DNA of 64,000 nt, taken from the NCBI GenBank assembly GCA_028015205.1, contig CM051514.1, positions 45,214,150 to 45,278,149 on the forward strand, given 5' to 3'. Source of the DNA: Mytilisepta virgata. Lineage: Eukaryota; Mollusca; Bivalvia; Mytilida; Mytilidae. Of this stretch, positions 49,437-60,330 are shown in pieces (position 1 is the stretch's first letter; every line of letters begins with the position of its first letter). The position numbers and the translations under genes were made by a program. Under the pieces are notes generated by a model, which made no database searches, was not told where the DNA came from, and worked only from the letters and a program-made list of their open reading frames with translations.

Positions 49437-49629
49437 TTGTTTGTTTGTTTAGTTGGGGTTTTACGCCGTTTTCAGCACATTTGGCTATTTCGCGACGACC
49501 AGTTTTTATTGGTGGAGGAAACCGGAGTACACGGTGAGAACCACCGACCTTCGGTAGGAAATTGGCAATCATTGTCAATTAAGATCGGAGTCGAACACAC
49601 CCCGCAATAGGTGAGATTCGAACCACCCC
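49437..49629 (-). mobile_element. 5'-truncated tRNA-derived SINE with target duplication
   Basis: Same SINE as 26074-26339, truncated within the tRNA head just before the B box (GGTTCGAATCTCACC kept). Flanked by a 12-bp duplication GGCATTACTCAT (49425-49436, 49630-49641), so the truncation happened at insertion. Confidence 0.88.
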
Positions 49630-49641
49630 GGCATTACTCAT

Positions 49642-50417
49642 GTTAATTATAATCCCAATATATATTTTATCGATTTTTGTTTGTATGTGACATTTGTCAA
49701 TATATCGACACATAATACAAGTAATAATAATCATTTTTTTAATTACATATCGTATCTCTGGTGATATTCTTTTTCTACTTCACAGAGATATCCGGTAGGA
49801 AGCTGGACTACCATGCTAAGATTGTTAACAGCTGAATATTTGCAATAATGACATTTTTCTGTGTTCAAAAAAGGACTGTTTTTATGAAGCTTCACCAAGG
49901 CAACTTGGTTGATGGCCTGATATTGGAAAGGTATGAAAAGTAGTCCGTACACACCATAACTGTTCAAAACTGTCCGGGAGATTAGACAGGTGCAGACAAA
50001 ACTATAGTTTACAAACAGATGCTAAATGATTGGTTCAGGTGAAATACAAAAAAATGTAAAAAATAATTAATTCAATCCTTTCTTTCTCGTCAACTGGTTG
50101 ATCTGGTTATGCTTAAATTTAATTTGTAGCGTTATCTCAAAAAAAAAGATGAAGGCAATTAATTATTAAAAAGTCAGGTAATATTTTTCCAGCATCAACC
50201 TAAGTATTCTTAAATCAATCACGTGTAAATGAGATATAGCATTTTAAGCTGAGTAAATTCAGTGATTACTGGTAGGTACTTTTTACATCTATATGCATCC
50301 AGTTCAGGATATATTTTTATCTGATATCCAAAAAATATATTTTTTCAAAAATGAAAACGCTATGTAGAGATCTTTTAAAAATAACATTTTTTCATATTTT
50401 AAAAATATATCTGTATT
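49642..50417. other. Spacer, nothing recognised
   Basis: Short random frames only. Confidence 0.4.
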
Positions 50418-50505
50418 AAAATTCTTTGATACCAATTTTGTTGCACATGATGTGCACATTACGTAGATTTTCGACTCATCGGTTGTTGTCAAGGCCTAAA
50501 ATAAA
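50418..50505 (-). repeat. Dispersed repeat family A
   Basis: ATTCTTTGATACCAATTTTG, TTGCACATGATGTGCACATT, TTTCGACTCATCGG and GTCAAGGCCTAAAAT, read against the + copies at 19998 and 20330. Confidence 0.65.
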
Positions 50506-51410
50506 AACCAAAAAACAAAAAAAACAAAAAACAATCGAAGAAGTTGAAGAGAAAAATCAAAAATAGTAAAATGACCAAAACGTGTAAAGCCAAAACCATC
50601 TAAGGACAGAGCTATGCACGAGGGAGATACTCCTTAGTTTTTTTATAATCTTGCAACGGTACATTTTAAGTATCAATTTTGGACTAGCATCGAAATACTA
50701 GTAGTGAGCCCGTTAAGTCAAATTACTAGCAGTTTGTAGATTTACTGGTGGATCTGTTGAAGACAATAACTTCTTCAATTATGCGTTAAATTGTCATTTC
50801 CTCTACACATAAATTAGACACATTTATTCAAATTAAATTAATATTTTTTAATATCTGAAAACGCTAGAGTCAAGTACATCAACTATGCAGAATAATTCTT
50901 ATCATATGGAAGTTGCATATGATCGCCTAAATTTGCAAATGTATTTTGCCTTTCATATAATGTAACTTCTACCTTACTTTGAAGTCATTTATTTTAATTG
51001 TAAAAATTGTTTTTTCGAAAACTCATTAACACTGATATATAGTCATTGGTTTTCACGCTTTTTATAATTAAAAATGATATTTGTGTCAAAATGCATTATG
51101 TGTGTGAATTAACCATGGATTAAACTGGAGGTCAAAACTGCAACATATCAGTCGAAGTCTCTTTAGGTCCATGCACTTCGACACAACACAGAAAATAAAA
51201 AAAATTTCTAACCTAATATCTATAGATTTTAAACAGTAGGCGTTACCAAACTTTTTTGGTCTTGTGTTTGTTTTTAGTAGTTCTTCTGAAATTCAGGACA
51301 GATCCTCCTTTACGTCAACTATAACTTTTTTTTTTTACAAATATGTACATATTAAATTACCACTATTCTAACGGCTAATCATCTCCTCTTTATCGTTCAA
51401 AATGACTGTC
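50506..51410. other. Spacer, nothing recognised
   Basis: A+T-rich sequence, no gene. The first 140 bp (GACAGAGCTATGCACGAGGG) belongs to the same repeat surroundings as 20220-20260. Confidence 0.4.
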
Positions 51411-51413
51411 TTA

Positions 51414-51747
51414 TGGACGAGATCAAAAGTTCATTGTAGGATAAAAAACTTAATTCAAATAGTTTGAGGGTGGGGGGTAAAAAACACTGCAAGTTTTGGT
51501 ATCCGATATCGATTTTCGGATCGAAAAATACGGATTCAAGTGATGTTCAAGTCAATATACAGAACAAACATACATTGTTGAGGAAAAACATGGCCCATGA
51601 TACAAAAAGTATACTCTCAAAGCATATGCCCATATTGTCAGTCAATTTTTCCAAATTCAGTTAAGAGGGGGGGGGGGGGGGGGGGGTCAGTGAAAAAACT
51701 ATGTGAATTTAGTTTTTTATCCTACATTGAACTTTTGATCTCGTCCC
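51414..51747. mobile_element. MITE with 48-bp inverted ends and a poly(G) core
   Basis: The left end GGACGAGATCAAAAGTTCAT and following bases to 51463 match the complement of 51699-51746 with only about four differences. TTA flanks both sides (51411-51413, 51748-51750), which fits a Harbinger/PIF-type target duplication. The interior has no protein. It holds a GGGTGGGGGG stretch at 51467 and a run of 20 G at 51667-51686. Confidence 0.85.
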
Positions 51748-51750
51748 TTA

Positions 51751-52557
51751 TGTGTTTACTCTTCTACTTGTCTATGGCTTGTTTAAAAGTAATATGAAAG
51801 TCTTAAAATTTTCTTTACATATGATGAAATTTACCTTTGTATATGAATACATAAGGCCAGAAAATTCATATATATATTTTTCCCCACGCTGGAAAAAGAG
51901 TATGAAATCACCACAAACAAACATGACATTGCTGAATATGAGCAAATAAACCACAAAATGAATAACAGCTAAGGTCTACAATGACATACCAATCAATCAA
52001 AGCAACCCAACTGACAGAACTCCGGAAACATTTTATTTTTAACCAAGTTGACTTTTAAGATATTCAAAAGTTATTTGAAATGTAAATAATTGTAATAATC
52101 TCCCCAGTTTTTCATCGACAGATCAGTTGCCGAAGTATGTGGGACACAGAGTAGATGACCAGAATAATTACATAATCAGATCATACAATTAAGCCATATG
52201 AATTGATTTTTTTATTTGTTTTAAATGAAACCTTAGATAACATAAAGCATTCCTGTTAAAAGCGATAGCAGAAAAACTTCTAAAGTGTGGATATTATAAG
52301 TATGTAAGAAAACCCAATTAATGTATATTATGCATACTCTTACTAACTTTCCTCCTTGGGTATGTTTGTCCTCTTTACAATAAGATGAGGGAGTGATATT
52401 TTGATTTTCATGAAAGGCTAGGACGAAATGTTTGATCCTGCCTATTTTGTCGCTAAAATTTAGTTCCTCGAATTTTTTCAGGCCGCTTCCGCTGGTAAGC
52501 TGATAATCTTTATTTAACCAAAAGTTATTCTGGCCAAAATCCTGGTCCTGCCTTTTT
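51751..52557. other. Spacer before the duplicated segment
   Basis: 52233-52613 on the minus strand has a 126-codon open frame (MKVVPVRKNIEDPRMEFEIK) whose start lies in a repeat duplicated at 53667. No family recognised, and the repeat context argues against a gene. Confidence 0.35.
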
Positions 52558-53145
52558 ATTTCAAATTCCATCCTAGGATCTTCGATATTTTTCCTAACTG
52601 GAACCACTTTCATTTTAAAACCGTCATAACATTACACAAAATGTTTTAACATATTTTTCAATAATATTTCATTCATGATATATATTATATTAAAAAACAA
52701 ATATTTGTCAGATTTTTTTTAAAAATGTTTTTCAAGAATGTATATTTTACATGTAGAAAATGTAATATAAATATCTGTTTTCTCTTTTTCATGAATATTT
52801 TTAAAATATCATATCAAAACTAGGAAAATGTCATAAAAATATGATTTTTTAAAACATTATAATAAGATGTTCTTATAATAGGATGTAGTAATATTTACAA
52901 TAAATGTTTTAAAAATATTTTTCAAACATGTCCCATCTATCTTTTCAAACATCATTATGATGATATCCTAAAAAAACTCAATTTACATAACACCTTAAAA
53001 ATGTAATTTTAATAAAATATTCGTACAAACCTTAATCTGACCTGATAAAAATATCATGTACTTGGGTGGTATATCATTCTTCACTTTTAATGTTACCCTG
53101 TTTAGTAATTATGAAAGGTAGAGTCTATAGACTCAAGAAAAAACG
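52558..53145. repeat. Segmental repeat copy 1
   Basis: TCGATATTTTTCCTAACTGG at the left and GGTAGAGTCTATAGACTCA at the right frame about 590 bp that recurs at 53667-54572 in the same order (ATCTTTTCAAACATCA, AAATGTCATAAAAATAT and so on). Confidence 0.8.
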
Positions 53146-53666
53146 TTTTATTTTCATTAAACCAAAACTGGTCCTGGCCTTTTATTTTGTCAAAATCCTG
53201 CTCCTGCCTGTTTATTTGAAATTTCATCATAGTTCCCCCCCCCCCCCTTAAAATCAAATGGTTGCTCCCTAAGAGTAAAATAATGCTTATTTTTATAACT
53301 TCGCGAAATAAAATTTAATTTAAGTTGAAAAAGGATTAGTCTAAAGTTAACTTTGGCATTTTCTACGTTCATTGTACAGGACGTTTCCTGTTTAATATTT
53401 GGCCAAATTTTTATTCTGTTCAGATTGTTGTCGCAGTTGCTGTTGACATTTTTCACCAGATGAGAAGTAGGGGTGAAGAAATTACACACAGTAGGCGATG
53501 CGTACAGAACACTTCATTATCTTAGGTTATATTTTTACCAATAGTTATCATCAGAAAATAATAAATACGCCTGGATACTGATATCTGTAGAAATTAGTCC
53601 TCGTCTCGTCAACTGTTCTTTGTTCAAACCGCGGAAATACACTTCTGGTGACTGTTTTAGCTATAC

Positions 53667-54572
53667 ATATCGTCGATATTTTTCCTAGCTGGAACCACTT
53701 TCATTTTAAAACCGAAAGCCATGACATTACAAAAATGTTTTAAAATGTTTTTCAATAATATTTTATTCAGGATATTTATTATATTTAAAAAAAAATATTT
53801 GTCAGATATTTTTGAAAAATGTCTTTCCATAATGTACAAAATGTATATTGCTCTAGGGTATGTTGCTCCTACGTTGGAGTCATCCTTATTAAAGTTTTAT
53901 GGACGTCATTATGACTTTGTTGACAGGTATGAAAAAAATAGTTTCCAAAATGAAAATGGACCTGTTCCATTGATGTTATCCCTTCCTCATACCTGATTTA
54001 ACATAGGCAGCATGGCGGGTGTCCTGAAGGTAGCATAGACTGCTTACTCTTCCGGAGCACCCGAGTCTACCCACGTTTTTTGGTGGGGTCCATGGTGTTC
54101 ATATGTTTTTAGTTTTTAAATGTAGTGCATGTATTGTTTTGCACATATCTTCGTTGTTCTCCGGAGTTTGTCAGTTGTTTCGATTTTTCCCTCCTTCGGA
54201 TATCCCTTCGGTATTTCATGAAGTTACTTAAATGTAATATAAAAACGTTTATCTCTTTTTCATTAATATTTTTAAAGTATCATATTAAAACTAGAAAAAT
54301 GTCATAAAAATATTAGTTGTTAAAACATTATAATGAGATATTCTGATAGTACAATGTAGGAATAGTGACCATAAACGTTTTAAAAATATTTTTCACTCAT
54401 GTCCCATCTATCTTTTCAAAACAACACTATGATGGATATAAAAAAAAACCAATCACAATACATCTTAAAATGTTATTTTAAGAAAATATTTGGAAGAAAA
54501 CGTTTATCTGACTTTTCATGTTACCAGTTTTAGAAATTAAGAACGGTAGAGTCTATAGATTCACGAGCAAAC
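53667..54572. repeat. Segmental repeat copy 2, split by an insertion
   Basis: Matches copy 1 from TCGATATTTTTCCTAGCTGG to GGTAGAGTCTATAGATTCA but is about 320 bp longer because of foreign sequence at about 53853-54230. Confidence 0.8.
53853..54230 (+). pseudogene. Reverse transcriptase C-terminal fragment inserted in the segmental repeat
   Basis: Encodes GYVAPTLESSLLKFYGRHYD and DFVDRYEKNSF, then the 3' part (GGCGGGTGTCCTGAAGG, TTCCGGAGCACCCGAGTC). Same family as 2449, 7773 and 13290. Copy 1 of the surrounding repeat lacks it, so it inserted after or apart from the duplication. Confidence 0.75.
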
Positions 54573-56600
54573 GAACAGATTAAAAAGAAAATATCGATAA
54601 AAGAATCCTTAAGCGAAAAAAAAAAACAGTGTACAAAATGCGTAAAATCGAATGGCAAGACATACTCATGAGATTAGAATGCAACACACAAATGCTAAGA
54701 GGATACATAAGAGGATAAAATAAAAGAAGAAAAAAATACATTTCATAAACTAAACAGAAAGGAAAGAAAATAGGAATAAACCGATATAATGTCTGTTTTC
54801 AACTCTTTTGGAGTTGATAATGTCATATAATAAATAAAAAAAGCAGAATAAAACAAAATAAGTTGTTAAAATGCACAATTAAGCTAATCATGCTTAGGAA
54901 ATTACACTTAGAACAAAATTAAATGCAACACAACCTACTATGTATATGGTACAAATGACTTCCTGTCTACAACTTCTAAAATAGGAAAATAAAATAATGT
55001 GGTTTCTACTTCCTCAAATTCATCTCTTTAATTACAAGCTGTAATAAAAATACAATCATAAGTACTGTGTTTATTACATTCGGAGCACTTGTTGACCTTT
55101 TCCAATATTTACATTTATACACACATATGCCTATTTTACACATACATGTGTATTAAAGTTAAAAAGTTAGCTAGTTTATCATGAAAATTAAGATATTTTT
55201 ATAGTTTTAATCTTTTGATCACTCTTTTAATATATTAGTAATTTTAAGTATTTTTAACAATATTTAGGTGTTTTTATCAATAACATTATCTATTTTATAA
55301 TTTTATGTGTTTTTATCATTTTCTATGGAAGTTTCACCCAGAAGTCATACACTGGCCATTCATTTTTCCATTTATACAAAATCTTGCAAACAACCCTTAT
55401 AAAATTGTGAAATATGGAATTAAAGGCAAGAATATAAGTAAAGGACAACTAACCTAAAATACAGAAAAGCTATAAAATAAGCACCTCTCTCTAATAAATA
55501 AAACAATAGAATTTCCCTCCAGAAACAACACATGACTTCATTAACCAATAAAAGACACACAAACATTCTAACCTGATTAGAAGGATAGAACCTGGGAGTA
55601 TAGAAATAGAGAATACCTAGCAATATAGATGCACTCTCTTATGACAAAAATTTAAAGTAAACATGTAAACAAATCAATAAGATATGGAATGATCTTTATG
55701 ACAATGAATGCAATACACATTCTACTATACAAGAATGAAAAAACTATACAAAATTAAGTGGCTTTATTTCGTTGATCAAAATAACAATATATTAGAATAC
55801 AGAAAATTCACTCGACCAGATAAGTACAGATCGTACGATAAATAAATAATTAAATAAATAAATAAATAAAATTTTATCAAATAATTTATCTTTCAGGAAT
55901 CAATTCCTTGAAATAAAATTACAATTTTGTTAGTAACTAGCATTAAACAACATATAAATAGATAAATAATAAATTAATAGATAAATAAAAGAATATCTAA
56001 TATTTTAATATTTAAATGTTTATAAAACCATATAAGCAAGACTGACACAAAACATTAAATAGCTGATTGATCTGTAATAGTTTGCTCTATAATTTGTTAC
56101 AAGGGACACTATTTTGCCGTAATATCGTACCATTAGATCCATTTAGTGAAATGTAAATAATTCTTGTGCAAAGACGCTCTATTCATTATAAATGTACTTC
56201 ATTTATAGTTTAATTTCAAATAAAAAAATGTAATATAAACAGTATTTGTAGAAAATACTGGACTAAAAGGTTGTTTATGTGTTCATATCATTTATATTTT
56301 AAGTTGTAAAAATTAGGGTTTTATTTACAAAAAATAGTTATTTTTATTCACATCGTTAAAATATTTTAAAAAATCGAAACTCTTAGAATTGTATTATATA
56401 ATTTAAAAATCAATAGGCATTGTATAATAATCACGATAATACCTACCTTTTATCTTGGTAAAATGGTAGGCATTTTTAAGGCACTTAGTATTTGAATGCT
56501 TTATTGAAAGACTTTGTAAAGTACATTTGTATATAGGAAACGTTTAAATAACTTTAATAAATTGTGGGGTGTATTTATACCGTACTCTGAGGGGGATGTT
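54573..56600. other. Long A+T-rich spacer
   Basis: Very A+T-rich, with AAATAAATAAATAAAT runs near 55845-55870. No coding frame recognised. Confidence 0.5.
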
Positions 56601-56815
56601 GGGGGGGGGGGGTAATAAAAAACAGCTTGGGCATAATGAAAGACAGTTGAGGCGAACAGAAAACCAGCTAGGGCATAATGAAATTAGAATGGCGACAATT
56701 GAATAAAGGCTGGGGCCGTATTGAAATTACGTTGGGCGTACTGAAATCTAGCAATCGTATTTCTGGCACGTAATAGCATGGGGCGAAGTTGAGTTGGGGC
56801 GAATTGTCATGCACC
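56601..56815. repeat. Poly(G) run and degenerate GGGCGAATTGAAA repeats
   Basis: A run of 12 G at 56601-56612 is followed by about seven diverged units of roughly 30 bp based on GGGCATAATGAAA/GGGCGAATTG. Confidence 0.6.
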
Positions 56816-57049
56816 CATTTGGATTCAGACTATTTAAGTCATTTTTTTAATGTGAAGTATCTGATTTTATCTCGATTTGGTATTTGACGTCTTTTTAAAA
56901 AGTTGATTTAAAAAATAATTGATCAAACATAAGCATTATGAAATATTTTATACTTTTCTATCATGGTAACGCTAAATAGTGATTGGTGTTATATATATTT
57001 TTCTGTATTCAATGTCATGTCAGTTCTTAAACTTTCCTTTATCCCTCAG

Positions 57050-57178
57050 TTTAAATTATGTTCCGAAAGGTGTCCTGGTTGTGGTACCCATGACACATCA
57101 AATATTAAATTTAATGTTAAAGAACCGGAAGAATATTTGCAGTACCACTTCAGTAATTATAGCGAGCTCGATCTGTAG
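57050..57178 (+). CDS. Candidate terminal exon of an unrecognised gene
   Basis: After a pyrimidine-rich stretch and CAG (57047-57049) a frame runs 42 codons to TAG: FKLCSERCPGCGTHDTSN, then VKEPEEYLQYHFSNYSELDL. The composition is unlike random A+T-rich DNA, and the CxxxCxxC Cys cluster is notable. The duplicated region upstream of gene 3 (37450-37640) keeps the flanks, including the AATATTTGCAGTACC end, but not the frame. I do not recognise a family and cannot find a partner exon, so this may be chance. Confidence 0.3.
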   Translation, partial: FKLCSERCPGCGTHDTSNIKFNVKEPEEYLQYHFSNYSELDL

Positions 57179-57320
57179 TTAGATATTTTCGGCTATTCTA
57201 TTGATTAAATCTGGTGTGGGTAAATATCTTTTTTTTCTGCTTTTACTTTTTAGGTTTGTTATATTGATATTTGAACATTCATTTGATTGTCGATCTATGA
57301 ACAAACCTGCATCTGAATTA

Positions 57321-57693
57321 TTGACTTATTGATTGATTGTTCATTTCATACCTCTACAGAACGATCACCAGTCCAATTTATCAAACGATTCAAATAGGGG
57401 TGGGACAGGACACACAGGGGAACCAATTTTTACTGCCACTGTAAAAAGAGATGGTTGGGTAGGGTCGGATAATTTAGCCTTCTTTAGTGGCATTAGCCTA
57501 CTCTTTTTAGAAAACTACAGAAGGGGTCTTTAACTTACAGGGAGTATGACATCTCCAAACACGTTACCCTTTGTGTTCCTGAGTCAGACTTTCTGTATTA
57601 TGACCTGACAACCATAACGAGAGGGTCCTCCCTATCCCGCGCTAGGCATCTCTATGGATTGAACCCTGTAATCCATCACAAGTGCCTAGGCGA
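57321..57693 (-). mobile_element. tRNA-derived SINE with target duplication
   Basis: 8-bp duplication CTGAATTA (57313-57320, 57694-57701). On the minus strand the head has a B box GGTTCAATCC (57657-57666). The body equals 11740-12085, and the tail is ATCA-rich (TTGATTGATTG on this strand). It sits upstream of gene 4 and is absent from the same region of gene 3. Confidence 0.8.
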
Positions 57694-57701
57694 CTGAATT
57701 A

Positions 57702-58087
57702 GAATAATATAATGTTCATTATAAAACACAAGTTACATTCGCCTGAAAATCTGAAACGTAACACAATAGCTAGCGGCAGTTAGCTAGGGCGGAGCTATGT
57801 CTGAGAGATACTGTTAAGGTTGAAATTAATATTTGAAACAGAAAAGTTTTGAGGACAAATGTGTCAGCTTTCTACACGTACCAGAACAGAAAATTGCCGA
57901 TGGTGGCGAAACAAAATCCACCAATTTGATTATTAATTACATTTTAAGTATTCAAAATAATACATTATTTACAGAATAATACATGTAAAAAAACAGTTTT
58001 AAATGTAATGACGATGTTGCAACAGACGAAAAGGCAAAACGTTACATAATTAATACGATATTCATAATTATGACGCCTTAATAATAT
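57702..58087. other. Upstream region of gene 4
   Basis: 57845-57940 (GAGGACAAATGTGTCAGCTT, GATGGTGGCGAAACAAAATC) is the duplicate of 37980-38110 upstream of gene 3. Confidence 0.6.
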
Positions 58088-58094
58088 TATAAAA
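58088..58094 (+). promoter_or_regulatory. TATA box of lectin gene 4
   Basis: TATAAAA in AATATTATAAAACATATTGC, 59 bp before the ATG. Confidence 0.65.
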
Positions 58095-58206
58095 CATATT
58101 GCATGTGCACATTATATTCATCACCAGTGCACCAAGACGTATAATAATGAATTCTAAGCCAGCCCTTGTATGTCTCGCACTATCTTGCATATCAGGTAAC
58201 TTTGTT

Positions 58207-58570
58207 CTTCATGGATGGATGGATGATTATTGTATAACGTCCAGTGGCAACCAGTTGCATATCAGGACGATAACATGTTGATATGACAATGAATATGATC
58301 CCTGCTTTGTACTAGACCGACACGCTAAGTCGGATTTTTAATGTGCTAGCTCACGAGGTAACTGTCCGCAGGAAGACATATCACCTCACTCGGACACATT
58401 ATACTGACTCCCAGCCGACCAGTCTTTGCTCTTACTCCTAGATGCCGCGTGCTTGGCGGAGAAGTAGCAAATACCAATTTTAATGTCTTTAGTTTGACCC
58501 GGCCGGGGATCGAACCCGCGACCTTCCGCACTCAGGACGAGCACGCTACCACGAGACCACCGAGGCGGTT
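58207..58570 (-). mobile_element. tRNA-derived SINE at the exon 1 donor of gene 4
   Basis: Minus strand: CCGCCTCGGTGGTCTCGTGG with TAGCGTG (A-box region) and B box GGTTCGATCCC (58506-58516), then the body shared with 28120-28252. The tail is GGATGGAT-type with AACGTCCAGTGGCAA, shared with the SINE at 11740. Duplication ACTTTGTT at 58199-58206 and 58571-58578. The left duplication overlaps the donor: GTAAC at 58196-58200 is kept. Confidence 0.85.
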
Positions 58571-58578
58571 ACTTTGTT

Positions 58579-59752
58579 ATTCAGTGTTAAAATATAATTA
58601 TATATCAATGAAATATAAATATATAAACAATAATAAATAAAAATTGTTATTTGACCTTGTTGACAGCGAGGATAAGATCGCAAAATAGTATGAGGCATAA
58701 TATCTTAAAGGTGGTATATTCTACAGACAGAGGTACACGCTTCTGGAAAAAAACATCTGAAATGATTAAATTCGGACTATAATTTTTACATTTTTCAATA
58801 TACGTCCGTGTATAACCTGAAAACTCCAATATCTAACGGAGAACTCAGAGCAGATATTTAAAATTAAATAAAACGATCTGTTTATCATATACTTCAAGTA
58901 TTGAAATTTAAAGAAACTAGACAAGGACACAAAAATACATGACTGTGTGATTTAATGTTATTCGGCATTGCAATCAGAAAATCATCTAAGATTTTACTTC
59001 TTCATCGCCACTCTTCGTGGTTACTTTTGACATTAACATGTTCAAAATGTATTATCGGATTTTAGAAAGATTTCAGAAAGAGTCATTCAATGTCACATTA
59101 ATGGTTCAAGAATTATATTATATTTGTACAATGTCATCAGTCCTTATATATATACAATTTGAGTAACTGCAGGCATTCATGTTTTATAACTCATTGTCTT
59201 TTTGTACCAGTATATTTAGTTTGTGTATTTCTTTTTGCCATTGGTCATAGATTGGAGGGAGTGCAGTTTGATTTAACGAAATTTCTATATTTGATCTCTT
59301 CAATTTTAAGATGGATTATGTCTTCTTGACATTTTAAGTCATATATCCGTTTTTTTCTAATTACCAGAATAATAATAAATGTATATGTGGATCAGGAAAT
59401 TTCACTATACCATGATTGTTATAATAAATATTTTTGCTATTATGAATAAAACTGACATTTGTTGCTTTAATTTATAAAAGTTACTATGCACGCCTGTATA
59501 CATATGTAGGATAGAATTTGAACTGAGGCCAGATAGAAATTTGACAGAAAAAGAGGCATAACGCAAGAAGGACAATGATGCTGACGGCATGAATTTACTA
59601 AACTTTATAACAAAAAACATAACTCAATCATACCAAACCGTTCTATGATATAAACCTGCAAACAAGAGATCCTGTTATGGCTTTACTTATCTTGTAGATT
59701 GCTATGAAACATTCAATGATAAAGATTCAAACATGTATTATATATTTTTAAG
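58579..59752. other. Rest of intron 1 of gene 4
   Basis: Paralogous to intron 1 of gene 3 in patches (ATTCATGTTTTATAACTCAT region, TTTAACGAAATTTCTA). No other element. Confidence 0.45.
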
Positions 59753-59937
59753 GAGTGGTATACTCAGTCGGAAGAAAGTGTGTTACAGGTAAGTTCCTTA
59801 ACCTCCAGTTACATGTCACAGAACAGAAATTAGTGGAATACAAAGCGAATTCATTATATATATATTAAAATTGTATTTATTGTTTTCCTTTATTGATATA
59901 TTTTAATAGATAAACAAAAACGGAGAAGAATTATTAC

Positions 59938-60010
59938 GATACCAATTTTGATGTTTATATTTTACTGATTTACAACTCATGAGTTTTGCTCAATGCCTGA
60001 AATGTTAAAA
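59938..60010 (-). repeat. Dispersed repeat family A, diverged
   Basis: GATACCAATTTTGATG, TTTACAACTCATGAG and GCTCAATGCCTGAAATGTT in inverted orientation; intron 2 of gene 4. Confidence 0.5.
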
Positions 60011-60034
60011 GCAAAATCAATAATCACTTATTGA

Positions 60035-60330
60035 AATTGTGTCATATATTGGGAAACAGAGGTCATGACAAAGGTACCGTACTCCAAGGTGTACTCAATA
60101 GGAGAAAGTCTACAAACACCGACAAAACCGAAAAGAAGCTCAACCGTATCAACCAGCGGAACAATTGGAAAACAACTGTCATATTCCTGACTTGGTACAG
60201 GTATTTTGCGAAGAAAATGGCTGGTTAAACCAGGTTTTACGGTAGCCAAACCTGCCAATTATATGACAGTCGTCATAGTTTCGTATTGACAAAACACGAG
60301 CGGAGCAGTAAATAAATAAAAAAAACCTGA
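60035..60330. repeat. Dispersed mussel-type repeat, family C
   Basis: GGTCATGACAAAGGTACCGT, ATTCCTGACTTGGTACAGGT, GGTTAAACCAGGTTTTA and TATGACAGTCG form a combination I know from mussel repeats. The open frames on both strands here are incidental. Confidence 0.5.

Noticed and set aside
52233..52613. 126-codon minus-strand gene
   Set aside because: Its 5' end is inside a segmental repeat, and the corresponding frame in the second copy is broken.
58490..58570. Possible tRNA gene on the minus strand
   Set aside because: It is the head of a SINE flanked by ACTTTGTT duplications, and the same body recurs at 28120.
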